Shown here: piece by piece, positions 42,430-51,675 of the stretch
Layout of the letters: every line of letters starts with the position of its first letter
How positions within the stretch are numbered: position 1 is the first letter of the stretch
Assembly (NCBI GenBank): GCA_009711705.1
Contig: VENG01000037.1
Span: forward strand, 1-64,000
Reading direction: 5' to 3'
Source: Bacillota bacterium
GTDB taxonomy: Bacteria; Bacillota; Desulfotomaculia; Desulfotomaculales; VENG01
Length of the DNA stretch: 64,000 bases
Notes under the pieces: model-generated
What the model saw: the letters and a program-made list of their open reading frames with translations, nothing else
Databases searched by the model: none
Told to the model about the DNA's origin: nothing
Position numbers and translations under genes: made by a program

Positions 42430-43212
42430 TTAGTGTAAATCAGTATTTGCCGCCGGCATTCTTACCGGTATTTGATGTGAAAGCAAATACTTTTTGGTTT
42501 CTTCCATGGTATATTCTCTAAAGTGGAATATGGATGCGGCCAACGCTGCACTGGCTTCACCGGCGGTCAGTCCATCTTTAATATGTTCCAGGTTGCCTAC
42601 ACCGCCCGAAGCGATAACAGGAATATTCACTGCACGAGCTACGTTCCTCGTCAATGGAATATCAAAACCGGATTTTGTCCCATCCCGGTCCATACTAGTG
42701 AGCAGTATTTCCCCTGCCCCTAATTGCTCTACCCGGTGTGCCCATTCAATGACATCTATTCCCGTGATTTTCCGGCCTCCGTGGGTATATACTTCCCATT
42801 TGTCTTGGCCCACCCGGCGGGCGTCGATAGCTACCACTATACATTGGCTTCCGAATCGAATTGATGCATCACTGATAATATCAGGATTTTTTACGGCGGC
42901 AGTATTGATCGACACCTTATCGGCACCAGCGTTCAGGGTAACTCTTATATCCTCCAGGGTGCTAATGCCGCCGCCCACAGTATAAGGAATAAATACCTCT
43001 GCCGCGGTACGGTAAACCATATCCAGAGTTGTTTTTCTGTTTTCATGCGAGGCAGTAATATCTAAGAATATCAGTTCATCCGCTCCTTGCTGGTCGTACA
43101 AAGCAGCTAATTCCACCGGGTCTCCGGCATCACGAAGGTTAACAAAATTAGTACCTTTGACCACCCTACCGCCGGCAACATCCAGGCAGGGTATGATTCT
43201 TTTCGTTAACAT
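42430..43212 (-). CDS. hisF: Imidazole glycerol phosphate synthase, cyclase subunit
   Basis: 260 residues, (beta/alpha)8 barrel. With HisH it converts PRFAR to imidazole glycerol phosphate and AICAR. The catalytic aspartates are in PCLDVAGGRVVKG and LLTSMDRDGTKSG. It overlaps the end of hisA by 7 bp, implying coupled translation. Confidence 0.97.
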   Translation of the reverse strand: MLTKRIIPCLDVAGGRVVKGTNFVNLRDAGDPVELAALYDQQGADELIFLDITASHENRKTTLDMVYRTAAEVFIPYTVGGGISTLEDIRVTLNAGADKVSINTAAVKNPDIISDASIRFGSQCIVVAIDARRVGQDKWEVYTHGGRKITGIDVIEWAHRVEQLGAGEILLTSMDRDGTKSGFDIPLTRNVARAVNIPVIASGGVGNLEHIKDGLTAGEASAALAASIFHFREYTMEETKKYLLSHQIPVRMPAANTDLH

Positions 43213-43949
43213 ATGTGCGCCCTTTCGCTGCTGGCGATGGTCAGTGCTTCTTCAAGATCTACGGTTCCAGCATAAAGAGCCTTACCGACAATAACTCCTT
43301 CTACGCCCAGGTTTTCCATTTCTTTAAGCGAATGAATATCCTTGATAGTGGATATACCCCCGGAGGCTATTAGTTTTAAGTTAGTGGATTCAGCAATGTC
43401 CTTGATGGCCTCTAAATTAGGCCCCTTTAGGGTGCCATCCCGCCATATATCCGTAAAAATAATGCGCTGTATGCCTTTTTGTTTCATCTCTAATGCTAAA
43501 TCCACAGCTTCTTTTTCGGCGGTTAAACCCCATCCTTCAATAGCCACCTTACCGTTTCTGGCGTCAAGCCCTAAAACGATACGCTCACCGTGCCGATTAC
43601 AGATTTCCTCAACCAAATCTGGATTCAGTATTGCTACTGTTCCCAGTATCACGCGGGAAGCGCCCAGTTCCAGGAGTTTATCAACGGTTCCAATATCCCT
43701 GATACCCCCTCCAATTTGTACGGGGATATTAACTGAATTAATTATTTCGCTGATTACATCCAGGTTTTTAGGTGTTCCGGTAAATGCTCCGTCCAAATCA
43801 ACAACGTGCAGGCACTCTGCACCCATTTTCTCCCAAAGCTTTGCTACGGTTGCGGGTTCATCAGAATAAACTGTCTCTCTGTCCAGTCTTCCTTCTACCA
43901 AGCGCACGCATTTCCCAGCCCGCAGGTCTATTGCCGGGATTATTAACAT
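43206..43949 (-). CDS. hisA: ProFAR isomerase
   Basis: 247 residues, (beta/alpha)8 barrel related to HisF. It isomerises ProFAR to PRFAR. IIPAIDLRAGKCVRL holds the catalytic aspartate and FTDIWRDGTLKGPN the second one. It overlaps both hisH (7 bp) and hisF (7 bp). Confidence 0.97.
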   Translation of the reverse strand: MLIIPAIDLRAGKCVRLVEGRLDRETVYSDEPATVAKLWEKMGAECLHVVDLDGAFTGTPKNLDVISEIINSVNIPVQIGGGIRDIGTVDKLLELGASRVILGTVAILNPDLVEEICNRHGERIVLGLDARNGKVAIEGWGLTAEKEAVDLALEMKQKGIQRIIFTDIWRDGTLKGPNLEAIKDIAESTNLKLIASGGISTIKDIHSLKEMENLGVEGVIVGKALYAGTVDLEEALTIASSERAHIC

Positions 43950-44554
43950 TTTGCCACCAACCCCCCAAAGTTTCGCAAAATACGCAGGCCCAAGACACTG
44001 CTTTTTTCCGGGTGAAACTGTATGCCAAAAATATTATCTCTTCCAACTATGGAAGCAAATTTAATACCATAATCGGTACGACCAATAATTATTTCCTGAT
44101 CCTCAGGATCTACATAGTATGAATGGACAAAGTAAAATGCAGATTGATCAGGTATATCTTTCAGCAGTTGAGTAGGCTTAGCAGCCTCTACTTGGTTCCA
44201 TCCCATATGTGGAATTATTTGCCCCGGCGGGAGGCGGCGAACCTTGCCCGGGAAAATGCCCAGTCCTTCAGTTATGCCCCATTCCTCGCTGGTTGTAAAA
44301 AGAAGCTGCTGCCCGAGACAAAGACCAAGCAGAGGCTTATGCTGGTGGCATGCCTCTAAAATTACTTGATCCATGCCTGAAGTGCGCAGATTTGACATGG
44401 CATCGCCAAAAGCACCGACACCCGGAATAACTAAGGCGGACGCCTTTCTTGCCGCATCGGGGTCATGGCTGATTACTGCAGAATAACCACATTTCTCAAA
44501 TCCTTTTTTTACGCTGCGCAGGTTGCCCATACCGTAATCAATGATAGTGATCAA
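43943..44554 (-). CDS. hisH: Imidazole glycerol phosphate synthase, glutaminase subunit
   Basis: 203 residues, class I glutamine amidotransferase. The nucleophile cysteine is in LLGLCLGQQLLF, and the catalytic histidine and glutamate in FGIQFHPEKSS. It delivers ammonia through the HisF barrel. A 100-bp gap separates it from hisB, unusual inside this tight operon; no promoter or hairpin was evident there. Confidence 0.96.
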   Translation of the reverse strand: MITIIDYGMGNLRSVKKGFEKCGYSAVISHDPDAARKASALVIPGVGAFGDAMSNLRTSGMDQVILEACHQHKPLLGLCLGQQLLFTTSEEWGITEGLGIFPGKVRRLPPGQIIPHMGWNQVEAAKPTQLLKDIPDQSAFYFVHSYYVDPEDQEIIIGRTDYGIKFASIVGRDNIFGIQFHPEKSSVLGLRILRNFGGLVAKC

Positions 44555-44654
44555 AATTTATAACCTACTTTCATGCCTTGAAACCAGGCTGGAGAATCTC
44601 TTACGCTAGTTGACCGGCGTGTTCATTATAAATTTTTTTTTAGGATAATCTTCT

Positions 44655-45260
44655 TTACAGTATTCCTTTAGTGGACGGTATCCCGTTTTGCTGGCCTAAT
44701 TTTGTTGCTTGACTGAGTGACCGTCCCAATCCTTTAAATATGCCTTCTATGATATGATGACAATTCCTTCCCGCAAGTTTTTTTACGTGCAGGGTTATTT
44801 TTGCATTCTGGGCAAAAGCCCGCAAAAACTCTTCTACTAATTCGATATCAAAATTGCCTACCTGCATGGATGGAAACTCCACGTCATAAGCTAGAAAAGC
44901 TCTGCCGCTTATGTCAGCGGCGATTAAAACCAGTGCTTCATCCATGGGTGTTATGGAGTGCCCGTAGCGGCATATACCCTTTTTATTCTCTAGACAGCTG
45001 TCAATAGCCTTTCCCATACAAATTCCTATATCTTCCACAGTGTGGTGGTAATCAATATGTATATCGCCCCTGGCCTGTAAATTCAAGTCAAAATTACTAT
45101 GTTTGGCAAACAAGCTCAGCATGTGGTCGAGGAAAGGGACACTTGAATCTACATTGTATTTTCCGGTGCCGTCCAAATCCAAGCCTATCGATATTTGGGT
45201 TTCGGTTGTATTGCGGTTAATTTCTGCTATGCGCTTTTCGCTCAATTCCATGCACCCCAT
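44655..45260 (-). CDS. hisB: Imidazoleglycerol-phosphate dehydratase
   Basis: 201 residues, monofunctional HisB without a phosphatase domain. The repeated manganese-binding histidine motifs are DYHHTVEDIG and NCHHIIEGIFKG. The start could be this ATG or another three codons later; neither has a good ribosome site. Histidinol-phosphate phosphatase is not encoded in this cluster. Confidence 0.95.
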   Translation of the reverse strand: MGCMELSEKRIAEINRNTTETQISIGLDLDGTGKYNVDSSVPFLDHMLSLFAKHSNFDLNLQARGDIHIDYHHTVEDIGICMGKAIDSCLENKKGICRYGHSITPMDEALVLIAADISGRAFLAYDVEFPSMQVGNFDIELVEEFLRAFAQNAKITLHVKKLAGRNCHHIIEGIFKGLGRSLSQATKLGQQNGIPSTKGIL

Positions 45261-45280
45261 TTCACAGGAAAAAAAAGAAA

Positions 45281-46348
45281 TTACCCCACCACGTTAAGTA
45301 AGGATTCTAAGAAGGTTTTATTTTCATCATCTGTACCTACAGATACACGCAAATAGTTTTCCAGTCCCGGCCCGCTAATGTTACGAATCAGAACTCCTTG
45401 CTTAATTAGTTGTTGATGTATCTCTTCTGCCGATAGTGCGGTCTTAAAAGTAATAAAATTTGTTATAGTTTCTAAAACTTCGATTTCTCTCATATTGTTC
45501 ATTTGTTTCCACAGGTAGTCACGTTTGTACACCATATCGGCTATTAATTCCTTAAAAAGAGGTAGGTGTTCCAGTACAGCCAGGGCCGCTTTTTGAGAGA
45601 AGCTGTTTATATTAAAAGGCTGTTTTACCCTGCTCATTTGGTCTATAACGGTAGGGTGGGCAATTAGATAGCCTACTCTCAATCCGGCCAGCCCGAAGGA
45701 TTTGGAGAAACTACGCATTACAGCTAAATTAGTATACTTATCCATCAATGGAAGACAGCTTTGGCCTCCGAATTCAACGTAAGCCTCATCAACGATCACC
45801 AGTGCAGATGTGTTTTGTAGTAAGCTTTCTAACTCACCCCAGGTAGCCTCGTTAGCTGTTGGGTTGTTGGGCGAACAAACGAAGATCAGTCTGGTGTCCC
45901 CAATTTTAGCTTCGCGTATCATTTGATCTAAGTTAAGTGAAAAATCATGATTGCGGGGAATGAATTTGGCGTGTGCTCCCGCTACCAGGCTGTGTACTTC
46001 GTACATGGAAAAGGTAGGGGAAGGTATTAATACATTTCCCCCGGTGGCAAAAGTTAATGCCAGGTTAAGAATGATCTCGTCTGAGCCGTTTCCCACCAAA
46101 ATGCATTCCACGGGTGCTCCGGTATAATCTGCCAATGCCGCCCTGAGATCCTGCGCCATAGGATCAGGATAACGATTAAATGACTGCGGATGCATATTGC
46201 GATAGATATAATCGTTTATCTCCTTCGGAAAATCAAAGGGACTTTCATTGGCGTCCATTCGGATTACCCCGGGAAGTACCACAGGCTCATAGGGTTTAAG
46301 GTTTTTTAAGTCCTGCCGCGCAAGTGATGATGCATTAAATGCCGTCAT
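45281..46348 (-). CDS. hisC: Histidinol-phosphate aminotransferase
   Basis: 355 residues, fold-type I PLP aminotransferase. The PLP lysine is in MRSFSKSFGLAGLRVGY and the preceding aspartate in LVIVDEAYVEF. It makes histidinol phosphate. Its start overlaps the hisD stop by 4 bp (ATGA). Confidence 0.97.
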   Translation of the reverse strand: MTAFNASSLARQDLKNLKPYEPVVLPGVIRMDANESPFDFPKEINDYIYRNMHPQSFNRYPDPMAQDLRAALADYTGAPVECILVGNGSDEIILNLALTFATGGNVLIPSPTFSMYEVHSLVAGAHAKFIPRNHDFSLNLDQMIREAKIGDTRLIFVCSPNNPTANEATWGELESLLQNTSALVIVDEAYVEFGGQSCLPLMDKYTNLAVMRSFSKSFGLAGLRVGYLIAHPTVIDQMSRVKQPFNINSFSQKAALAVLEHLPLFKELIADMVYKRDYLWKQMNNMREIEVLETITNFITFKTALSAEEIHQQLIKQGVLIRNISGPGLENYLRVSVGTDDENKTFLESLLNVVG

Positions 46349-47646
46349 GAAATACTCCCTTCCTTTCCGAAAAGTCTTATTTTAACCGCCCTGGCGTGTG
46401 CATCAAGGCCTTCCACTTGTGCCAATTTAATTACCGCGGGGCCTGTTTGTTCCAGGGCATGACGCGAGAAAGATATTACGCTGGTTTTCTTGATAAATGA
46501 GTCTACGTTAAGGGGAGAGAAGAATCTGGCTGTACCACCGGTGGGCAGAATATGATTTGGCCCCGCCAGATAATCCCCCACCGGCTCGGGAGAATATGCT
46601 CCCAAAAAGACAGCTCCGGCATTTACTACTTGCCCCAACAAGCGGTGCGGGTTATTTACCATTAATTCTAAATGTTCCGGAGCAAACCGATTGGCTAATA
46701 CCATGGCCTCGTCCAAGCTGTCGGTAACAACAATCACTCCAAAATTGGCCAGAGATTTTCTGGCTACTTCATGCCGCGGTAGGTTTGTTAACTGCGTGGT
46801 AAGTTCATAGCGTACTGCCTCAGCCAATGAGCGGCTTTCCGTGATTAAAACCGCTGAAGACATTACATCGTGTTCTGCCTGAGATAGCATATCCGCAGCA
46901 ATATAGGCTGGGTCAGCCTCTCTGTCTGCCACTATCAGTACTTCACTGGGCCCGGCCAGCATATCTATATCTACCAGACCGTAGACCTGCTGTTTGGCCA
47001 GAGTCACATAAATATTTCCCGGTCCGGTTATTTTATCAACTTTTTCGATGGTAGTGGTTCCCACTGCCATCGAGGCAATTGCCTGGGCTCCTCCCACTCG
47101 AAAAATCTTTGTAACTCCGGCCTCCGCAGCGGCCACCAGTGTATGAGGATTAATTTGACCTTGAGAGTCCGGTGGTGTTACCATGATAATTTCTTTTACC
47201 CCCGCTACTTTAGCCGGCAGTGCGTTCATCAGCACCGAAGATGGATAGGCGGCAGTACCGCCGGGGACGTAAATCCCTACCCTTTCCAATGGTCTAAGTA
47301 GTTGGCCGAGCATAGTCCCGTCCGGTTCCGGCTCAAACCAGGATGTCCTAAGCTGTTTCTCGTGATATTTTGTTATGTTATGCAAGGCCAAGGACAGGGC
47401 CGAAAGAAAATGTTCGTCCACCTTATCGTAAGCATCCTTGATTTCTTCCGGTTGCACCTCTAATTGGCTGGGATTTATATGTACTTTGTCGAACTGGGCG
47501 GTATAACGGCAAAGCGCGCTATCGCCGGCCTGTTTGACTTGTTTTATGATTTCGGCTACTGCTTCGGTGATTTTGTCCCGGTTAGCTTCTTTTCTGGTTA
47601 TGATGTTTTTTAGTGCGGGGTGTGCGGGGTGTAATATTTCGAGCAA
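46345..47646 (-). CDS. hisD: Histidinol dehydrogenase
   Basis: 433 residues, full length. It oxidises histidinol to histidine in two NAD-dependent steps. GVYVPGGTAAYPSSVLMN-type motif (ERVGIYVPGGTAAYPS), VDMLAGPSEVL and NHILPTGGTARF with zinc-binding residues are visible. It is the first gene behind the his promoter. hisG and hisZ, which usually precede hisD in relatives, are not here. Confidence 0.97.
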   Translation of the reverse strand: MLEILHPAHPALKNIITRKEANRDKITEAVAEIIKQVKQAGDSALCRYTAQFDKVHINPSQLEVQPEEIKDAYDKVDEHFLSALSLALHNITKYHEKQLRTSWFEPEPDGTMLGQLLRPLERVGIYVPGGTAAYPSSVLMNALPAKVAGVKEIIMVTPPDSQGQINPHTLVAAAEAGVTKIFRVGGAQAIASMAVGTTTIEKVDKITGPGNIYVTLAKQQVYGLVDIDMLAGPSEVLIVADREADPAYIAADMLSQAEHDVMSSAVLITESRSLAEAVRYELTTQLTNLPRHEVARKSLANFGVIVVTDSLDEAMVLANRFAPEHLELMVNNPHRLLGQVVNAGAVFLGAYSPEPVGDYLAGPNHILPTGGTARFFSPLNVDSFIKKTSVISFSRHALEQTGPAVIKLAQVEGLDAHARAVKIRLFGKEGSIS

Positions 47647-47693
47647 ACCAATTTCCCCTTCCCTTTAATTGGTTAAAGCGATAGTGTAATAAC

Positions 47694-47723
47694 ATCATAA
47701 AACTTTTGCTGTACCATTGTCAA
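47694..47723 (-). promoter_or_regulatory. Sigma-A promoter of the his operon
   Basis: On the minus strand TTGACA (47718-47723) and TATGAT (47694-47699) are 18 bases apart, about 50 bp upstream of hisD. It shows that hisD-hisE can be transcribed independently of the yerC-like gene. Confidence 0.75.
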
Positions 47724-47747
47724 TTAAAAAGTTTAATTTAATTACTG

Positions 47748-48041
47748 TTAATCCTGAAGGCGGGAAAGAACTGTTTTGTAACCGTCTGCACCGTAATTCA
47801 AGGCACGCTTAACCCTGCTTATGGTGGCTGTGCTAGCGCCGGTTCTGGCAGCTATTTCGCCATAAGTATTATTTGTTTCCAGCATTTTGGCGACTTCCAT
47901 GCGCTGAGCCAAAGATTTAAGCTCTGCCACGGTACATACATCCTCAAAGAATTGATAGCATTCATCAATATTCTCCAGTAACAATATTGCTTTAAACAGA
48001 CGGTCCAAGAGAGGATCGCGCAATTTCCCACTATAAGTCAA
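47748..48041 (-). CDS. YerC/YecD family TrpR-related regulator
   Basis: About 97 residues with the Trp-repressor-like fold. The helix-turn-helix is LETNNTYGEIAARTGASTATISRVKRAL. YerC proteins are small DNA-binding regulators often placed beside his genes; direct control of his transcription is inferred, not proven. I chose the TTG at 48041 because GGGAGGT lies 8 bases ahead. An ATG 13 codons upstream has no ribosome site. Confidence 0.85.
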   Translation of the reverse strand: MTYSGKLRDPLLDRLFKAILLLENIDECYQFFEDVCTVAELKSLAQRMEVAKMLETNNTYGEIAARTGASTATISRVKRALNYGADGYKTVLSRLQD

Positions 48042-48161
48042 AGCAATAGACCTCCCGGTGGTTTTAGTAATTAAGGGCATACTTTAGTTATTGCATAAAG
48101 TTTCTTCGACATTACTACCATATATTCCTTTTAGTACGGCAAAGATTTAAAGTGTTACAGG

Positions 48162-48190
48162 CAAAAAAAGGGGGAAGTTAAGCACCCCCT
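48162..48190 (-). terminator. Terminator of the purine operon
   Basis: GGGGG pairs with CCCCC around a 10-base loop and seven T follow on the minus strand. It overlaps the purD stop codon. Confidence 0.8.
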
Positions 48191-49451
48191 AAGACAATGC
48201 CTTCTGTCCGATATCTTTTCTGTAGTGCATACCTTCAAATGATATTGCCTTAACGCCCCTGTACGCAAGTGCAATAGCGGAAGGGATGTCCTTATCTATT
48301 GCGGTTACACCGAGAACTCTGCCCCCTGAAGTGACAATTTCACCTGCTTTTTCCGCTGTGGCGGCATGGAAAACTTCTATGCCCTGGGTTGTGTTCTGAA
48401 GACCGTGAATCGGAAGGCCTTTGGTATAATTGTCGGGGTAACCGCCTGAAGCTAAAACAACACAAACTGTGGCACCGTTTTTCCACTGCAGTTCAATATC
48501 TTCAAGTTTTTCGTCCAATACAGCATCAACTATTTCTATTAAATCTGAATCTAGAGCAACAAGCAGTGGTTGTGCTTCCGGGTCCCCAAAACGAACGTTG
48601 TATTCTAATACTAGGGGTCCCTGCTCCGTAATCATTAGCCCGGCATATAGTACACCTTTATACGGTATTCCCTCAGCTTCCATGGCCTTTACCGTAGGAA
48701 TCATAATCTCGTTCAAAACCTTCTGCTGTAAGTCAGGTGGGCACACTGGAGCGGGGCAGTATGCTCCCATGCCTCCGGTGTTCGGGCCCTGGTCACCGTC
48801 GAAAACCTGCTTATGATCTTGAGCGGGCAGTAGCGGCAGTATTGTTTTCCCGTCTGTAAAGGCCAAAATGCTAACTTCTTCTCCCACCAGGCATTCCTCA
48901 ATAACAACTCTTTTCCCGGCACTACCGAAAACACCTTCGACCATTATTGATTGGATGGCTGCAAAAGCGGTTTTTTCATCATGTGCAACTATTACCCCTT
49001 TGCCCGCTGCCAGTCCTTCCGCCTTAATCACACACGGCAAACCTATTTCTCTAATGTAATTGAAGGCGGGCTCAGCCTCGGTAAATACCTTGTATTTTGC
49101 AGTGGGGATGTTGTATTTATGCATTATTTCTTTTGCAAATACTTTACTGCCCTCAAGGGCAGCAGCCTGCTTGGTAGGACCGAATACCCTGAGGCCGGCT
49201 TTCTCAAAGACATCCACTATTCCGGCCGTTAAAGGTGCTTCCGGCCCCACAAATGTAATGTCCACCGCTTCCTTTTGAGCCAGGTCAACCAAGCCTGAAA
49301 TATCATCTGCGGATATATTTATGCATGTTGCCATTTTAGCGATGCCTGCGTTACCTGGAGCGCAAATAATTTTGTCTATTTTGGGGCTTTGGGCCAATTT
49401 CCAAACCAGAGCGTGTTCTCGCCCTCCTCCGCCAACTACCAGAGCCTTCAT
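48189..49451 (-). CDS. purD: Phosphoribosylamine-glycine ligase
   Basis: 420 residues, ATP-grasp enzyme for step 2 of purine synthesis. Motifs: VVGGGGREHALVWKL, the ATP-grasp KAEGLAAGKGVIVA, and EYNVRFGDPEAQ with magnesium-binding residues. It is the last gene of purEBCFMNHD, 21 bp after purH. Confidence 0.97.
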   Translation of the reverse strand: MKALVVGGGGREHALVWKLAQSPKIDKIICAPGNAGIAKMATCINISADDISGLVDLAQKEAVDITFVGPEAPLTAGIVDVFEKAGLRVFGPTKQAAALEGSKVFAKEIMHKYNIPTAKYKVFTEAEPAFNYIREIGLPCVIKAEGLAAGKGVIVAHDEKTAFAAIQSIMVEGVFGSAGKRVVIEECLVGEEVSILAFTDGKTILPLLPAQDHKQVFDGDQGPNTGGMGAYCPAPVCPPDLQQKVLNEIMIPTVKAMEAEGIPYKGVLYAGLMITEQGPLVLEYNVRFGDPEAQPLLVALDSDLIEIVDAVLDEKLEDIELQWKNGATVCVVLASGGYPDNYTKGLPIHGLQNTTQGIEVFHAATAEKAGEIVTSGGRVLGVTAIDKDIPSAIALAYRGVKAISFEGMHYRKDIGQKALS

Positions 49452-49472
49452 TTGAAGAATTACCTCCCTGTT

Positions 49473-51014
49473 TTAATGCTTGAAGTGACGCATCCCTGTA
49501 AAGACCATAATAATCCCATGCTCGTTAGCCGCCTTAATGGACTCTTCATCCCGCATTGATCCACCGGGTTGAACAATAACTTTTATTCCTGCCCGTGCCG
49601 CTTGATCAACGGTGTCCCTGAAAGGGAAAAATGCATCAGAAGCCAAAATGGCGCCGTGGGCCTTTTCACCGGCCTGTCCAAGGGCTATGCGCGCTGACCC
49701 CACTCGATTCATTTGACCGGCACCGACCCCTAAGACCTGACGGTCTTTGACTACCACTATGGCGTTTGATTTTACATGCTTGGCCACTGTCATGGCGAAT
49801 AATATGTCCTGCATTAATTGGTCTGACGGTCTTTTTTCGGTAACCGCCCGTATTTTTTTAGGGTCAATGACCTCTCGGTCAGCATCCTGCAACAGAAACC
49901 CGCCATTGACTTTGCGGACATCCAAAAAGTCATTGGAAGAGGTATCCAGGGCACCTGTTTCCAGCAGGCGTAGGTTTTCCTTAGTTTTTAAAACCTCTAA
50001 TGCATCGGGCTCAAATGCGGGTGCAATTACCGCCTCCAGAAATATTTTTGTCATTTCCTCTGCTGAAGCCTTGTCCACAGGGTTATTAAATGCTACTATG
50101 CCACCAAATGCTGAAACAGGGTCAGTCTCATAAGCTAGTTTATAAGCTTGAACATTGTCTTGGGCGCAAGCCGTTCCGCAAGGGTTATTGTGTTTAATAA
50201 TTACACAGGCAGGCTCAGTGAATTCTTTTACCAGCTCCAGGGCTGAGTTTAAATCTAAAATATTATTATAAGAGAGCTCTTTCCCGTGTAGTTGTTTAGC
50301 ATTGGCAATGCAGGGTCCTTGAATGGAATTATCCTGGTAGAAGGCGGCCTGCTGATGTGGGTTTTCTCCATATCTTAAAAGCTGTTTTCTTTGTGCATTA
50401 AGGTGGAAGGTTGTGGGAAATGCACTATCGGGTTGTACAATGCCGCTTAAATAGTTACTGATGGCTGCATCATAAGATGCCGTGTGTGAAAATGCCTCCA
50501 AGGCAAGCTCCTGCCGGAATTGAATGTCAACTTTGCCGACCTTAAGAGTGTCCAGTATTTCTGGATATCGATGGGGAGACACTACTATGATCACATCCTG
50601 GTGGTTTTTAGCTGCCGCCCTTACCAAGGTGGGACCACCTATATCGATATTTTCTATCGCTTGTTCCAGAGTAACACCAGGGTTAGCAACTGTCTCCTCA
50701 AATGGATAAAGGTTAACAGCAACCAGATCTATAGGCTCTATATTGTGCTCTTGAATTTGATTCAAGTGGTCCGGAGTGCGCCGCGCTAGAATGCCACCAT
50801 GAACCGACGGGTGTAGGGTTTTAACCCGTCCTGCCAAAATTTCAGGAAAACCGGTAACATCTGATACAGAGGTAACCGGAACCCCTGCATTTTGAAGAGC
50901 CTTAGCAGTTCCCCCAGTGGAAATAATTTCCACCCCAAGTTCAACAAGCCCCCGGGCAAAATCTGCAATTCCAGCCTTATCCGATACACTTATCAGTGCA
51001 CGCTTGACAGACAC
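49473..51014 (-). CDS. purH: Bifunctional AICAR transformylase / IMP cyclohydrolase
   Basis: 513 residues. The N-terminal MGS-like domain (about 1-140, IISTGGTAKALQNAG, VKTLHPSVHGGIL) is the IMP cyclohydrolase and the rest the transformylase (IIKHNNPCGTAC). Steps 9 and 10. It starts with GTG behind GGGAGG, 24 bp after purN. Confidence 0.97.
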   Translation of the reverse strand: MSVKRALISVSDKAGIADFARGLVELGVEIISTGGTAKALQNAGVPVTSVSDVTGFPEILAGRVKTLHPSVHGGILARRTPDHLNQIQEHNIEPIDLVAVNLYPFEETVANPGVTLEQAIENIDIGGPTLVRAAAKNHQDVIIVVSPHRYPEILDTLKVGKVDIQFRQELALEAFSHTASYDAAISNYLSGIVQPDSAFPTTFHLNAQRKQLLRYGENPHQQAAFYQDNSIQGPCIANAKQLHGKELSYNNILDLNSALELVKEFTEPACVIIKHNNPCGTACAQDNVQAYKLAYETDPVSAFGGIVAFNNPVDKASAEEMTKIFLEAVIAPAFEPDALEVLKTKENLRLLETGALDTSSNDFLDVRKVNGGFLLQDADREVIDPKKIRAVTEKRPSDQLMQDILFAMTVAKHVKSNAIVVVKDRQVLGVGAGQMNRVGSARIALGQAGEKAHGAILASDAFFPFRDTVDQAARAGIKVIVQPGGSMRDEESIKAANEHGIIMVFTGMRHFKH

Positions 51015-51038
51015 TATAGAAAACCTCCCATCATGTTT

Positions 51039-51647
51039 TTAAAGAATCTCTACTTTTCTTCCTTCAATCTTAAGCCTACCTTCTAAAAGTAATTTAATCG
51101 CTTGCGGATATATCTTATGTTCTTGTTCCAAAATGCGTTCTGACAGGCTATCAGGGGTGTCATCCTGTATAACCGGTACTGCTGCTTGTAAAACGATGGG
51201 GCCAGTATCCATACCCTCATCTACAACATGAACTGTGCAGCCACTGTATTTAACTCCGTATGCCACTGCTTGTTCCTGAGCGTGAAGGCCGGGAAAAGAA
51301 GGCAGCAGGGCCGGGTGAATATTGAGCATCTTGGTAGCAAACTTTTTTAGTAATACCCGACCTACCAAGCGCATGTACCCGGCCAGGCAAATCAATTCCA
51401 CACCGTATTCAATGAAAAGATCAGACACGGCCTGTTCATACTGGTCTTTAGTATCAAACGTGGTGGGGTTAATGCAAAAAGCCGGAATGTTTTCTTTGGA
51501 TGCTCTATGCAGCGCGTAGGCGTCAGGATTGTCACTAATCACCAGTGCGACGTGCCCGGGAATTGTACCGGCGGAACATGCGTCCATAATAGCTTGTAGA
51601 TTGGAGCCTCGCCCGGAAGCCATGACACCTATGCAATGATCAGACAT
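51039..51647 (-). CDS. purN: Phosphoribosylglycinamide formyltransferase (10-formyl-THF)
   Basis: 202 residues, GART fold. Asn and His of the active site are in MLNIHPALLPSFPG, the aspartate in DEGMDTGPIV. It uses 10-formyltetrahydrofolate, so the formate-dependent PurT is not needed. It starts with ATG after AGGGGGA. Confidence 0.96.
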   Translation of the reverse strand: MSDHCIGVMASGRGSNLQAIMDACSAGTIPGHVALVISDNPDAYALHRASKENIPAFCINPTTFDTKDQYEQAVSDLFIEYGVELICLAGYMRLVGRVLLKKFATKMLNIHPALLPSFPGLHAQEQAVAYGVKYSGCTVHVVDEGMDTGPIVLQAAVPVIQDDTPDSLSERILEQEHKIYPQAIKLLLEGRLKIEGRKVEIL

Positions 51648-51675
51648 AATTCTCCCCCTAAAAGGATGTTAAATC

